Assembly (NCBI GenBank): GCA_038049695.1
Contig: CP142455.1
Coordinates: 27,069,501-27,133,500, forward strand
Origin: Cinnamomum chago
Lineage: Eukaryota > Streptophyta > Magnoliopsida > Laurales > Lauraceae
Direction: 5' to 3'
DNA: 64,000 nt
The notes below the pieces were generated by a model, which did not search any database, was not told the origin of the DNA, and was given only the letters and a program-made list of their open reading frames with translations. The translations under genes and the position numbers were made by a program. Positions 22,975-34,185 of this stretch are shown piece by piece. Positions within the stretch are counted from its first letter, which is position 1; the number at the start of each line of letters is the position of its first letter.

Positions 22975-23508
22975 ACGTAGGTTTAAGTTAGAACTTTAAC
23001 TTAAAACTTAGAAAACGAGCCTCCGGCCGCCCATAACGAGCAAACGGGCTCCGTTGCCCGTGAAACTTGACGGGCCCGGGCCCGTAGTCATTCATGACTT
23101 GCAGGAACTGACGAAACGAGATTCCGAATCCCGGATTGCTCCTACAGTTGAAACGTAGGTTTAAGTTAGAAATATAATTTAAAACTTAGAAAACGAGCTT
23201 CCGGGCGCCCAAAATGAGCAAACGGGCTCCGTTGCCCATGAAACTTGACGGACACGGGCCCCTAGTCATTCATGACTTGCAGGAACTGACGGAACGAGAT
23301 TCCGAATCTCGGATTGCTCGTACAGTTGAAACGTAGGTTTAAGTTAGAACGTTAACTTAAAACTTAGAAAACGAGCTTCCAGGCGCTCAAAACGAGCAAA
23401 TGGGCTCCGTTGCCCATGAAACTTGACGGGCACGGGCCCCTAGTTATTCATGACTTGCAAAAACTGACGGAACGAGATTCCAAATCCCGGATTGCTCGTA
23501 ATGTTGAA
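22975..23508. repeat. 178-bp tandem repeat, three units
   Basis: ACGTAGGTTTAAG starts units at 22975, 23153 and 23331, and a decayed fourth start (ACGTTGG) is at 23509, exactly 178 bp apart each time. Units are GC-rich against AT-rich surroundings and share CGGGCTCCGTTGCCC and TGACTTGCA motifs. Function unknown. Confidence 0.9.
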
Positions 23509-23880
23509 ACGTTGGTTAAAATTTTAATTTTTTTATATTTATTATAAATTGCCAATTTTTATACTTATCTATTAATATTTATTTTTCTTTTTCTGTTCAG
23601 GTTTGAGAGCATCGGATATACCACGACACCCTGCACGGGAATTTGTTTTTCCTGTAATTGTAATGGATATAATTTATTGAAACTTTTGTAATGTTTTTAA
23701 TGTAATTAATATAAGACTTTCTTTTGTTATTTGTAATTTTAATTAATATAAGACTTTCTTTTGTTATTTGTAATTTTAATTGATGGTAGTAGTTGTATAT
23801 ACTCAGGTACAGGTATCGGTACGAAAAAAAAGACAAAATTTGAGAAATACTGAATATTTTAAAAAAAAAAAATTGTTATC
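23509..23880. other. AT-rich spacer in CACTA-1
   Basis: AT-rich sequence; a 40-bp piece (AATATAAGACTTTCTTTTG...) is directly repeated near 23708 and 23747. A short GC-rich stretch (23600-23640) could be the 3' end of an element gene, not identified. Confidence 0.5.
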
Positions 23881-24198
23881 TTTAGCGGCCGCCACTGGCA
23901 CTATTAGCGACCGCCAGTGGCGGCCACTAATACTTTAAAAAAATTTAAAAAAAAAGAAAAATTCAAATAAACAATGTATTAGCGGTCGCTAATAGTCAAC
24001 TTTTTTTTTTTAAATTATTTGCAACCGCCTCATTTCGGTGGCAAAAAGTATTAGCGACCGCCAGTGGTGGTCGCTAATACTTTTTGCGACGAAGTTTTCG
24101 CGTCTGTCGTGGGTCGGTCGCTAAAGAGTATTAGCGACCGCCTACCCACTTTTAGCGACGGCTTTTGGATGTCGCTAAAAGTCAATTTTCTAGTAGTG
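23881..24198 (-). repeat. CACTA-1 right subterminal and terminal repeats
   Basis: At least six copies of TTAGCGACCGCC or its complement in both orientations, then the inverted terminus ending TTTTCTAGTAGTG. Several copies form local inverted pairs (AGCGACCGCCAGTGG / GGTCGCT). Confidence 0.85.
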
Positions 24199-25560
24199 TT
24201 AGTGGCTAAAGCTCTTGGATTAGGCTCTCCTTTTGAAGCTAAGTAATGTGATTACTTCAATTATTTGCATGTTTTAGTTTAAATTCCCTACTTGTGCCTT
24301 GATTGATTAGTAGATTTTAGATCTAATTGTGTTAATCTCTCTCATTTCTCATGCTATATATCTACACTTGATGCTTGGATAATCTTAATTGATGCTTTGT
24401 AGTTAGATTAAGTTCTCTCACATAGCATGCTCTTGAGCCCTTATCTTTGATCTTTTGTAGCGTGATTTTGATGATTAATTGTTAGGGTAGTTAGGTTATG
24501 ATCTAGGATCTTGGCCTTTTATTTTCTTCACTTTGATCTTCATTGCTATATCATCCAATCAAATTAGGCAAGAGATTGCTAATTGGATTGTAGATTTGGG
24601 AGTTGAATTAGAACATGCATTGATTGGATTAATTACATACTTAATGGATTTTGGATTGCCTAATCTCGTATTTTGATTGTTGTTAATTTTAATTTTAATT
24701 TTATTTGTTATTTTCACTTCTAGATGATGGGGGCTCCGACCGGAGGAGGAAAAGCGAGGTGATCAACATTTTTTGTACGGGTATGCAAGATTTTCTATTC
24801 TACTTGAAATTTGAAGTGGTGATTCGGAGATTCACTTTCGCAAGTAGAAGGCGATTTTGTGCTGTAAAAGGTGATTCACAAATCTTATCCGTAATAAAAA
24901 TGTGATTTTTGTCTCTTTACAAATAATACAAAATACAAAGAAAAGTAAGAAAATGTATCTAACTTCTCAAGAGATTGTAAAGACTCGTTCAGATCGACGG
25001 TCGCAAGTCATGTATAGACTTCGCCATCGTGCTTCATATGAGAACGCTTGATGCTTTGATTCTTTGGCTTGGCTTGGACCTCAGTTTTTTAGAGGATAAG
25101 GACCAAAGAGAGGTCCTATATCCAATGAAAATTTGAGTAAACGGGCTGAAGAGCCGCGTTTAGGCCATGTTGGATAGAAGGAAAGAGGTGACCTTGGGGG
25201 GGCGGCCCCCCAAGGGACTTCGATCACCTTGTGTTGTTTATTCTGCAGCAGAGTAGCAGAGTTTCTTCGAAGTTCTTCTTCCTTGCTTGTGAGTATGGAT
25301 CTCTCTCTACCCACACTACTAAAAAAAGGACATTTTATATCGGTTACAAAAACTGCCCTATATCAGTTTTTCATATAACCGATATAATATCTTTAGTCAA
25401 GGTTTTTTATATCGGTTAATATTTTTTTATATTGGTCAATTTTTTTTATATCGGTTACATAGTAACCGATATAATAATCGCTATATATAATATTGGTTAG
25501 CAAATATATGATATTAATTGCTATATTTTATATTGGTTATTATGAAACCGATATTATATA

Positions 25561-25680
25561 CACTACTAAAAAGCAATGATTTTATATCGGTTTTAAAAAT
25601 CCCCTAACATCAGTTATTAGGAAAACCGATATAATATGCTGCTCCAAAATATCTTATATCACTTCAACTTTTGTAATATC
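25561..25680 (+). repeat. Second CACTA left terminus inside CACTA-2
   Basis: CACTACTAAAAAGCAATGA followed by TTTATATCGG repeats the structure of the outer left end 247 bp downstream. No separate right end was found, so it is a tandemly doubled terminus or a truncated related element. Confidence 0.6.
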
Positions 25681-25895
25681 GGTTGCTGGACTATACATTT
25701 ATTTTAATCAAAGACTCGATCATTTCAACACACGAGATTAATTCCTCGCGGGCTCACTACCGTTTCCCACCCTTTGTTTTTTCCTTCTTTCCCTCCTTTT
25801 TTTTCCTTCCCTGTCTTTTCTTTCTTTCTCCATCAATCGTGCCATCTCTGTTTGGGGTTTCTCTTTCGTGTGCTATTTTGGGATCACTCTTCTCA

Positions 25896-26140
25896 CACTA
25901 CAACAATTTGCACTTTTACCGGCGTTTTTCCCGGCGCAATCATTAAATGCCGGGGAAAGTATAACTTTTACTAGCGAAAAAGCTTCTTTCGCCGGGAAAA
26001 GATAGGGTTTTTCCGGCAACATATTTTCACCAGCAAATGTTAGGTTTTTTCGAGCGTTTTGCCTTTTTCACCGGCAAAGGTCAAGGTTTTCCCGGCGTAT
26101 TTTTTTTTCGCCGGCAAAGGTCAAGGTAAATTTCCCCTCC
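25896..26140 (+). repeat. Third CACTA-like terminus with CCGGCG subterminal motifs
   Basis: CACTACAACAATTTGCAC is followed by repeated CCGGCG, GCCGGGAAAA and TTCGCCGG motifs, a different subterminal code from the ATATCGG of the host element. Probably the end of an unrelated CACTA family, truncated. No matching right end is convincing. Confidence 0.5.
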
Positions 26141-26394
26141 CTTCTCCGCCAAAAAAAAAAAGTGACCCCCTCAAAAATGTTATAGTACAACTCACACCTT
26201 TATGCCCTTATCTCCCCTCTCTCGCTCTCTCCCTTTTTGGTCCTCTAAAACCCTACCACCACGCCCATCGCCCTCCCTTCCTCTCTCTCCGCCTCCTCTC
26301 CTTCGCCAAACCTGAGAGTCCGTATGCGCATCAAGCCTCCCCTTAACTCCCTCCGCCCCTAGCAGCCCATCTCCCCTCCCCTCCCCAGAAACCC

Positions 26395-26612
26395 AACACC
26401 CCCAACTTCCCCAACACCGTTGCCGCCCTCGCCTGCAACCGCCTCACCCTAATTCATGAGAAGGACCTCGATGAGGCCTACCTCCTCGTCCGCCACTCCA
26501 TCTACTCCAACTGCCGCCCCCACCGTATTCACCTGCAACGCCGCCCTCCTCTGCCAGTCCCGCTACTCCGACCTCCTCTCCCTCCATCGCTTCATCACCC
26601 AAGCCTCCGTCT
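26395..26612 (+). pseudogene. Fragment of a PPR gene resembling GRP23
   Basis: One frame reads LTLIHEKDLDEAYLLVRHSI and then YSNCRP; after a one-base shift the next frame continues TVFTCNAALLCQSRYSDLLS and LHRFITQASV to a stop. This order matches, as I recall it, the start of the repeat region in pentatricopeptide proteins of the Arabidopsis At1g10270 (GRP23) type, which in the host act with nuclear RNA polymerase II. Only about 70 codons are present, broken by a frameshift, without the PPR array or WQQ domain. The high GC (C-rich third positions) contrasts with the surrounding AT-rich CACTA DNA and fits capture of a host gene piece. Confidence 0.6.
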
Positions 26613-27245
26613 AAGTTTTGTTGGGAAATCCCTAGGTGCTGTGCTTTGTTTATGATTTCTAGGGTATTTCTATTTTGGGTTTTGCATTTTTTTGGCTCTG
26701 TCCTTTTGGTCTTCTCAGATCTTCTAATAATACCAGAAAGATTTGATCTTATTCTTTATTACAGGGCCCGGTTTGTTGAAATTGCCCACACATCTTCTAT
26801 CTATCTTTTGAAAGTATCTTATTTTCTTGATCTATGATGATCTTGTTTCTTTGTTGTACGTGTCTCTTTTTTTTTATGATGTAGCTGCGTACATGAATAG
26901 ATCTGAATCTATTTGATCTTATAACTTAGAATCTATATGTAATAATTTAGTTTTGTGTTGTTTTGATTGTACAAGGGATGTTATTTTAAGATTTGAGATT
27001 CGGTTATGACAGTATAGTGATTTGAAATGTGATTGTATGTGGATTGTGTAGTTTTTGAGGAATTTAGGGTTTGAATATAAGGTATAGGAATCGGATTCTT
27101 GATGATGTGTATTTCTTTTTACAGATTTTGTGGGGTCTTGACTTTGTACTCTTTTTTACTTGTTATTTGGATGATCTGATTACTTATGACCCTGTGCAGA
27201 AAGACTAAAAGCCAGAAGTTCCTTGATGGGCAAATCAGATTTTAA

Positions 27246-27491
27246 AAAAGATCTGCAAACCATGCAGCAGATTGGCTAGCCAAACAACCAGTTAGCTGTG
27301 CTACTAAGTTTCAAGATTTTCTCCCCCCATGTAATTGGAGTGTTCATGTGCAAGAACTTTCATCAAGCAATGTGAACATTCAGGTGCAGAAGGAGCCGCG
27401 GGTAATGTGTGAATCTTCCAAGGTTAACATCAGTAGGATGGTGGATAGCATGACAGATCGGGACAATCTAATTTCAGCTTCAGTTATTTAG
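27246..27491 (+). pseudogene. RNase H-like C-terminal fragment
   Basis: An 81-codon frame just after a TAA begins KRSANHAADWLAKQPVSC, close to the final helix motif (R-x-AN-xAADWLA) of the RVT_3 RNase H domain that ends many plant LINE-derived proteins. The rest (FQDFLPPCNWSVHVQEL...) fits the tail of such proteins. The DEDD catalytic residues would lie upstream and are absent. It probably came from a LINE or a domesticated RNase H gene and was captured by the CACTA. No start codon supports independent expression. Confidence 0.45.
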
Positions 27492-28692
27492 TTTCGGTCA
27501 CTGTTTTTGTTTTGTTCATCACTTAAGTCTTGTGTGCTCTGTTTTAACAAAGTTTCCTTCTGAAATACAAAACAATTGTCAGTGCTGGTTCACCTAGTTT
27601 ATCACTCCCTTGGTACCTTTCCTCATGACAAGTGTGTGGTTTTCTTCAACTTCCTTTCATTGATTGCAAGATGTAGGGCCTCTTCACATGCAAGAAAAAG
27701 GCATGTGTTCTGTTTCCCATAGCATTCTAAGGCAATGTAACAAGAACCATATATGATTCCCATTTATAATTAAAATGAACTTGGTGGTTTATGTTTTTTT
27801 GGTTATCTTTGCCTTGTATTTATTTATTTGTTTGCTTTATTCTGTTCTTAAAATTGATTCCAAAGATTTTTTTTTTGCTTGTTTTAATTATGTCTAACTG
27901 AGGAACATGATTCTATCAAAATTTCCAAAACTGTATTGGGCCCTACATGGGTGTTACATAACTGTTCGATCAGTGCTTAGTTAATGGGCAATGTGAGACA
28001 CATCTCAACTGACTAGTGATTGGGTGGCTAGTGATTTTTGGATTGTCCGATCAGTGCCACTTTTGGGTTGGTGTTCATTGCCCACTGCACGGCCATTCAA
28101 ATTCCAGACTGCCATCTATCTCTACAGGGGACAAGGGGTGAATGGTAGATTGTGGGCAAGGCAACCCGCTGTTGAGTACATGGAGTGTTATCATTTCTGT
28201 TGATGCATGCATTATGTTACTGAATGACTGAATTCATGGCAATTTTCATCTTAATGATTTACGTTTGGAGTTAGTTGAATACATTTTAGATTTTATCAAC
28301 AATGGAGAATAGGTACATTCTATGCTTTTGCCTCTAAATTGTCATGAATGCATGTTTTGTCTTTATTCATCTTTTCTATGAACCACTTTATTTCGTTTAT
28401 GCTGTGTTTGATTACATATGGTGGCTGTTTTTACCAGGAAATCTCATTTTTACTGTATAGTTCTTCATGCATGAGATAGGAAGCGTATATATATTAGCTA
28501 GGCTTCTCTTGCAAAGTATTGATCGATGAAGTGATTTATGCCTTGTAGGTCCATTTTTCATTGGAGAACTAATCGGGGAAGCAACGGTACACGGAGGCAT
28601 CATATGCTACATAGTACATATACATACTTTTGGCTTTTTTGTTTATATATAGTTCAACTTTTTGTACATCCCATGGAAGACAATGTAGATAC

Positions 28693-28724
<32 letters not shown>

Positions 28725-30100
28725 AAATATTTCCATAGAGATTTGTCTAGTCAAGCTTTATGTTAAAACAGAAAGACGTTATGATTCCTTGTTGTAAGAT
28801 AAGCCTCCATCCAATTATAAGATCTCTTTTATATGTGATTTAGTACTTGGGTTGGCTAAATTTAGTTTCAATTTGAATCATGGAATGGACATGGATTTTT
28901 TGGTCTATACCTCCATTGTTGTGACCTTCAGGTTTGGAATGGTGGTACAAGTTGAAAATGCATGTACAAGTTTTGGAATGTGTGTATTGATTATATGAAC
29001 AGAGGTTGAAAGTTGTGGAGTGGAATTAGATGTTACAATTTATTCATATGACTTTTATTGAAAGTTGTAATGAACTGATAGAATGTCAGATTTGAACTGA
29101 AGTTACAGTCATTTTCTACAAGTTACAACTTGTTAATGGTGGAGTTTGCTGCAGGTGGGGGTAGTAGATTGAAATGAAATTCTCATGTACAACAGTCATT
29201 CAATCAACAATCATTTTCTAGAAAATAAGTTGGTTGCTTGAATGAGGAGGATTTTCTTTAATTTCTTCATTGTTTTAGTAAGTCAATGCAAGCTACACCT
29301 AACCCACTATCTTACACTCATGCTCCTTAATTTAATACAATGATGACTACCTACTGAGTAGTATTGACTAATATTAAGTCATGTCTGGGTCAATCTAAGT
29401 TGTTTACATTGCACTCAGTTTACCTATAAATATAATGATTTATTAATGTTGTAGGTCATCCCACTGGATTTCCTCAATGACAAATTTTTGTAGTTGGACT
29501 CCAAGTTAATGCATCAAATGCAGTTTTATATTTTCTTCCTTGTGTTCTTAGTCTATCTTAATGTGATTTGTGTTTTCCCCTCACAGTTCTTGCATCTGTT
29601 TTTTTCGTTGGCAGGGAGGTGGGTGAGAGAGAGGAAAGTAAGAGAGAGATAGAGAGTGAAATAAAGAAAGAGAAACAAGAAAGAAAACAGAGAAAGGAAG
29701 AGAGAAACTAGGGGAGGGGAAATGGGAAAACAAAGCTACATGACATGATTGTGTCGAAAGAGAATGAATCCTAAGATATTCTATATGATGAACAAACATG
29801 ACACCCACTGGCAACATTATAAACAAAAAAAAAATTCAAGCAAAAGAAATGAACATGAACACAATTAAAAAATGAAAAAAAAAGGAAAATTGCAACATAT
29901 TGTATGAAGTTCAAAAAGAATTGAGAGATTGAATGTAGAAAAGATGCAGCCAACAGAACTCAGAGTTCGGATGTTTTGAATGTTGGTACAGAGTGGAATG
30001 CTAGCATGGATTTTTATTTTGTAATGGATCTAGTAAAGTGCTTTTAATGTTGTAAGGATATTTGAATATTAATATGAAATGAAATGAATATTCTTGTTTC
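27492..30100. other. CACTA-2 interior without recognised genes
   Basis: Intron-like AT-rich sequence with (TA)n(CA)n at 28695-28725 and a GA-rich tract at 29610-29715. An exon-like stretch after TTGTAG near 28550 (reads GPFFIGELIGEATVHGG) ends in a stop and was not identified. Confidence 0.5.
28627..28765 (+). repeat. Direct repeat copy A in CACTA-2
   Basis: Nearly identical to 31183-31312 (CTTTTGG...TAGTCAAGCTTTATGTTA), both with a dinucleotide repeat in the middle, (TA)n(CA)n here and (CA)n in the other copy. The copies lie about 2.5 kb apart. Confidence 0.8.
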
Positions 30101-30129
30101 ATTTCTTTATGGTGGATGGAAAAACACTT

Positions 30130-30440
30130 TACTCTGTACAGCAGGTGGGTGTGTGCAGGTGGTGGAAGAGGAGGCAGTGGGTGTGCAGGTGGGCTGTGCA
30201 GGGTAGTGCAGCAGGTGGGCTGTGCAGGGTAGTGCAACAGGTAGGCTGTGCAGGTGGGTGTGTGCAAGGTGGTGCAACAGGTGGGCTGTGCAGGGTGGTG
30301 CAACAGGTGGGCTGTGCAGGGTGGTGCAGCAGGTGGGCAGGTGGGTGTGCAGGTGGTGGAAGAAGAGGAGGCAGTGGGTGTGCAGGTGCGTGTGTGCACG
30401 ATGGTGTAGCAGGTGGGTGTGTGCAGGTAGTGGAAGAGGA
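30130..30440 (+). repeat. GTGCAGG minisatellite
   Basis: Degenerate tandem units built on GGTGGGCTGTGCAGGGTGGTG and GCAGGTGGGTGTG, about 300 bp. They create long open frames in several phases on both strands that are not genes. Confidence 0.85.
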
Positions 30441-31182
30441 GAAATTTCTCTTTTCCTTTTCTTTTCGATTTTTTTTTTCTAATGTAGCTCAAAAGATTAT
30501 GGCATCTATGGTATTTCATTATGAGAAATCAAATATTCAATTTATGAACTTGTTTCTTATCATACTCTAACAAGAGAATGTCAATTGTTTTGTTCGTCCT
30601 TTTCGTAAATCCTAATTATCAAAAGGTGTATGGAAGGGAGTAGAAAAGAAAGATGTTGCACATTTTTATTTGCTTTTGTAATTTTGTAGCAGTTGAGGAT
30701 TCCTCTTATAGGTTCTTCTTGATTTTCAGGTGGGTGTTTTGGTATTTATTGGTTTATTACCTTGAATGAGTTATCAGGGATGTTTTCCTTTTTTGTGGTC
30801 ATTGAAAGTTGTTATGGTTTGATATTGCAGCCTACTGTCTAGTTGCAGTTGAGTCGATGTCACTGTCACTGCCAAGGGATAGGAGTCATTCCAGGTACAT
30901 GTATTTATGTATCATTTGTACGTATTGCAGATTTATCAACTTATCCAATATTGTTTATTTTATTTTATTTTATTTTTGTACTTAAGTTGATTTGTAGAAG
31001 CTAGGTTTACTTGGAGGTGTCAGAAGAGCATAAGTTTACTTCATTGTATAGAATGCGGTATGATTGTGGTGTTTGTTGTGTTCTTTTATTTTCTATGAGA
31101 TGGATATGATTCACTTATATAAGTAGCTGTTGTAGTGGCCGGTGGGCCATCACGTTCATGAATACTCCATATAAATCATGTT

Positions 31183-31312
31183 CTTTTGGTTTTTTTGTTT
31201 ATATATAGTTCCAACTTTTTGTACATTCCATGGAAGACAATGTAGATACTATACACACACACACACAAAAAAAATATTTCCATAGAGATTTGTCTAGTCA
31301 AGCTTTATGTTA
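31183..31312 (+). repeat. Direct repeat copy B in CACTA-2
   Basis: Second copy of 28627-28765; see that entry. Confidence 0.8.
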
Positions 31313-31498
31313 ATTATTAATTAGTTATATATATATGATCACTTTGTATATATAGTGCAAAGTTTTATTGGTGTAAGTGTACTGCAATGGTACTGCAGGT
31401 TTTATAGGTACTGCAGCAATGCAAATTCTTTTGATAAAAAAAATGCATAAATAATATTAAATCGGTTACAGAACAAACGATATAATACAATCCCAAAT

Positions 31499-31814
31499 GA
31501 TATTATAAATAATTTTTATATCGGTTTCACTCTTTTTTATATTGGTTTTATAGTAATGTATGCTATAATTTCAGTTTCAAAACACATCAGTTCTCCGAAA
31601 ACCGATATTATAAATAATTTTTATATCGATTTCACTTTTTTTTTATATCGGTTTTACAGTAATGTATGCTATAATTTTAGTTTCAAAACACATCAGTTTT
31701 CCGAAAACCGATATTATAAATAATTTTTATATCGGTTTCACTCTTTTTTATATCGGTTTTACAGTAATGTATGCTATAATTTCAGTTTCAAAACACATCA
31801 GTTCTCCGAAAACC
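31499..31814 (+). repeat. 105-bp subterminal tandem repeat, three units
   Basis: Units start at 31499, 31604 and 31710 (GATATTATAAATAATTTTTA), each holding two or three ATATCGGTTT motifs plus the inverted AAACCGATAT. They are likely transposase-binding arrays of CACTA-2. Confidence 0.85.
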
Positions 31815-32953
31815 GATATGAAATAATACACATATTATATCGATTATAGTTGTTTATTATATCGAGGGTACTTATATCGATTTGAAGTTTACTGAAAAAA
31901 TGATATAATAGGTCTTTTATATCGGTTTTTAGCCGATATAAAAATCCTTTTTTCTAGTAGTGCCATGTGTATGTGTCCATCTCTGAATTTCTCGGAATTA
32001 CCCCCTTTTATAGGCTCTTGGTAGCCATGGGGTGATTTATGGGATTGATGACCCATGATGAGGGAATTGATGGCATTGATGGGAGGATTACAAGTTTTGA
32101 TTCTTGATTTTGTAACTCCTTTTTCTGGGCTTGTGATTGGTCGGTGGGAGATGATGGGCATTTAATCGCCCTTAATCTCCATGATAAGGGGAGTTTCATG
32201 GTTTTAATGCCATGAATACTTGAATTTGTAACTCTCATTTGCTTGATTTTGATTGGGTCGTCCAAAATAATGAGTTAATAACCGTATTAAGTTGTCTAAA
32301 ATGGGTCAATTAACGGCATTAAGTGGTCGCCAGGGTATTTGAAGAGTCGCAGGCCGCGCCGTGTCTTTTGGAATTCTTCTTGTGATGATCGCCGATGGAT
32401 CCGCATGTTGTTTTATGTCGGATGGCGATGCAACTTCCAACATCGGTTGATATCAGCAGGCCGGTGACATTTGTCTTTTCGATTTCTCGATCGGTCGGAT
32501 AGAAATTGTACTTTCTTGGTCAGTCGGTTGGTGATCTTGGAGCGATCAATGATGATTTCATGCTCTTGACGGGGGATCCGAGATGTCGACGGAGATCAAT
32601 CGATTTCGAACATAAAAAATCAGATTTTTTGCAAACCGCAAGGGCTGGAACTCCCGAAACGCGAAAAAGGATGGAAAACGGGCCACCCGGCGACAAGTCC
32701 GGCGACCTGGATTTCCATGGTCGCCGGCGACCATGAGGATTGTCCCCCTTTCGGTCGCCGTTTCTCGGCCGTTTTTTTTTTCTTTTTTGATGTCGTTTTC
32801 TTCTGCATTTTTCTTGACATTTCTCTTCATTTATTGGCTTGATTCTCCGGAAGAAAACCTGACGAGAAGCCGTACAAATCGAAGCACAAAGTTTCATATT
32901 TTTTGGAAAAGCCGGAGACTTTGTAGCCGATTTTCCGTCAAGAGTCGAAACTA

Positions 32954-33700
32954 GGTCAAACGATGTCAGAATGACCTGAAATTTGTGGTGAAACCTCATA
33001 AGCAGTAGATACGACCAACCATGGGCTTTTGTCTGCATTTTAAAGCCGTTTGGGGTCCCGTCGCCAGTAGGCTTCATTTTGCGCGAGGAAGATGCAGCGC
33101 TTTGATGTGCGGTCAACCGATGTCCGATTGACTTGAAATTTGACAGGGAGTCTATTGGAGTCATTTTGAGAAGTTCCGTTGGCCCCAATTTGGATATTAT
33201 GGTCCCGGGGTGCTCCACCGCCGGTATCCTTGATTTTGTTTCGGAGCGTCAAAGTCGGGTCAAACGTTGTCGAAATGACCTAAAAATTTGACGTGCAGCC
33301 CTTTGGAAGCATGTTGAAGCCATCCATGTGCTCCGTTTGATGAGTAATAGTCCCGGTGGTTCTCGTCACCAAGAGGCTTGATTTTACTGCTCAAGGGTTG
33401 ATGGAGGGTCAAACGTTGTCGGTTTAACTTGAAATTTGACATGGAGCCATTTGGAGGTATTTTGAGATCATCTGTAGGCTCTAATCGAAGTTTTGATGTC
33501 TTCGACGTCGTCGCCACTAGGAGCGCGTGTTCAGCCGCCGGAGGAGTGAAGTTGGGTCAAATAATGTTGGAATGACCTGAAACTTCATGTGAACCCCTCT
33601 TTTGGCTGTCTTGAAAGATCTTGTAGTTTTTGTTTGATTTTGACAAGATTTGATTCTTGAAGCAGCATTGCCTGTTTTGTAGTAGGATGCAGCTTCTTGA
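32954..33700. repeat. ~150-bp degenerate tandem repeat in LTR-Y
   Basis: The phrase GGTCAAACG-TGTC...TGACCTGAAATTTG recurs at 32954, 33111, 33258, 33407 and 33554, spacing 147-157 bp, about five units. It explains the long minus-strand open frame at 32520-33218. Confidence 0.75.
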
Positions 33701-34167
33701 TGTTGAAGAGGCAAAGTGACATTTTTTGTGTCAACACTAGATTCTTAGATCTACCCTTCACATCACTTGTTTTAAAATCCTACACATTTCACACCACATC
33801 TTCACCTTAAATCTTCCATTTCCACCACCATTCATCCAATAGTTTAGTGTAGTTTGTTAAATTAGCTTAGATCTTGTTAATTTCATATTTTAAATTGTTA
33901 GTTAGAGTAGTTTAGTTGCTATTTTTGTTTTGTTTTACATTTCAATTAGTTTAATTTTATTTTTTACACAAAGTTTATTACTTTTAATTGTTGACCTCAA
34001 TTGTTTGCATTAGCTACATCTTAGTTCAATTCTACACTAATTGGATTCATTGCTTGTTCCATCCTCTTCTCGTGGGATCGATAATCCGGACTCTTTAGTC
34101 CTTTACTACTTGATGACACCATAGTCTTGCGGTTAAGCGTTACACATCTACGTGTCGATCAAGTTCT

Positions 34168-34185
34168 TGGAGCCGTTGCAGGGGA
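34168..34185 (+). promoter_or_regulatory. Primer binding site of the Athila/Tat element
   Basis: TGGAGCCGTTGCAGGGGA begins 7 bp after the 5' LTR. It differs at two positions from TGGCGCCGTTGCCGGGGA, the complement of the plant tRNA-Asp 3' end used by many Athila/Tat elements. Confidence 0.85.

Larger units (their letters stand above)
7199..24198. mobile_element. CACTA transposon 1 (17,000 bp), non-autonomous
   Basis: Terminal inverted repeats are CACTACTAGAAAC at 7199 and its complement ending CTAGTAGTG at 24198, flanked by TTA at 7196-7198 and 24199-24201. The intact 3' LTR (near 48745-48760) shows the empty site with a single TTA, which proves the boundaries. Both ends carry subterminal copies of TTAGCGACCGCC and its complement. 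No transposase ORF (TNPD type) is recognisable, so it must move in trans. It carries LRR receptor-kinase exon fragments and, nested later, a LINE and an LTR element; without these two it is about 8 kb. Confidence 0.93.
25314..31962. mobile_element. CACTA transposon 2 (6649 bp), non-autonomous
   Basis: Left end CACTACTAAAAAAAGGAC (25314) and right end complementary to CACTACTAGAAAAAAGGAT (to 31962), flanked by CCA at 25311-25313 and 31963-31965. Both subterminal regions are packed with ATATCGGTT and AACCGATAT motifs. There is no transposase. The interior carries a PPR-gene piece (26395-26612), an RNase H-like frame (27246-27491), duplicated non-coding stretches and a GTGCAGG minisatellite. Confidence 0.9.
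24725..33736. mobile_element. Solo LTR 'LTR-Y', split by CACTA-2
   Basis: Begins TGATGGGGGCTCC and ends TTTTGTGTCAACA, flanked by CTAGA at 24720-24724 and 33737-33741. The Athila/Tat 3' LTR shows the empty site with one CTAGA. Removing CACTA-2 with its duplicated CCA leaves about 2360 bp, with no PBS, PPT or coding region, so it is a solo LTR left by recombination. Family is unknown. The left arm (24725-25313) and right arm (31966-33736) hold no genes; open frames there are chance. Confidence 0.82.
6494..34161 (+). repeat. 5' LTR of the Athila/Tat element, in three pieces
   Basis: Pieces 6494-7198, 24202-24724 and 33742-34161 align in order with the 3' LTR (47796-49686). The breaks are a 17-kb CACTA plus duplicated TTA and the solo LTR-Y plus duplicated CTAGA. 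The 3' LTR shows both uninterrupted sites (ATGTTTAGTGGCTAAAG and CACTTCTAGATTGTTAG). Summed length is 1648 bp against 1891 bp in the 3' LTR. Most of the difference is a replaced segment after GTGTAGGTGGAC (6677 onward). Confidence 0.9.

Noticed and set aside
22975..23508. CRISPR-like array
   Set aside because: The 178-bp units are contiguous without variable spacers, and the genome is plant nuclear.
28538..28738. Exon-like frame in CACTA-2 reading GPFFIGELIGEATVHGG
   Set aside because: An acceptor-like TAG precedes it, but I cannot tie it to any family and it stops soon; kept only as a note.
30001..30570. 172- and 158-codon ORFs on both strands
   Set aside because: Produced by the GTGCAGG minisatellite; repetitive peptides with no homology.
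31125..31137. TGTTGTAGTG as right end of the third CACTA terminus at 25896
   Set aside because: Only ten bases match, no CCGGCG motifs adjoin it, and flanks (TCA versus GCC) do not form a 3-bp duplication.
32520..33218. 232-codon minus-strand ORF
   Set aside because: Inside LTR-Y, built on the ~150-bp tandem repeat; no recognisable domain.
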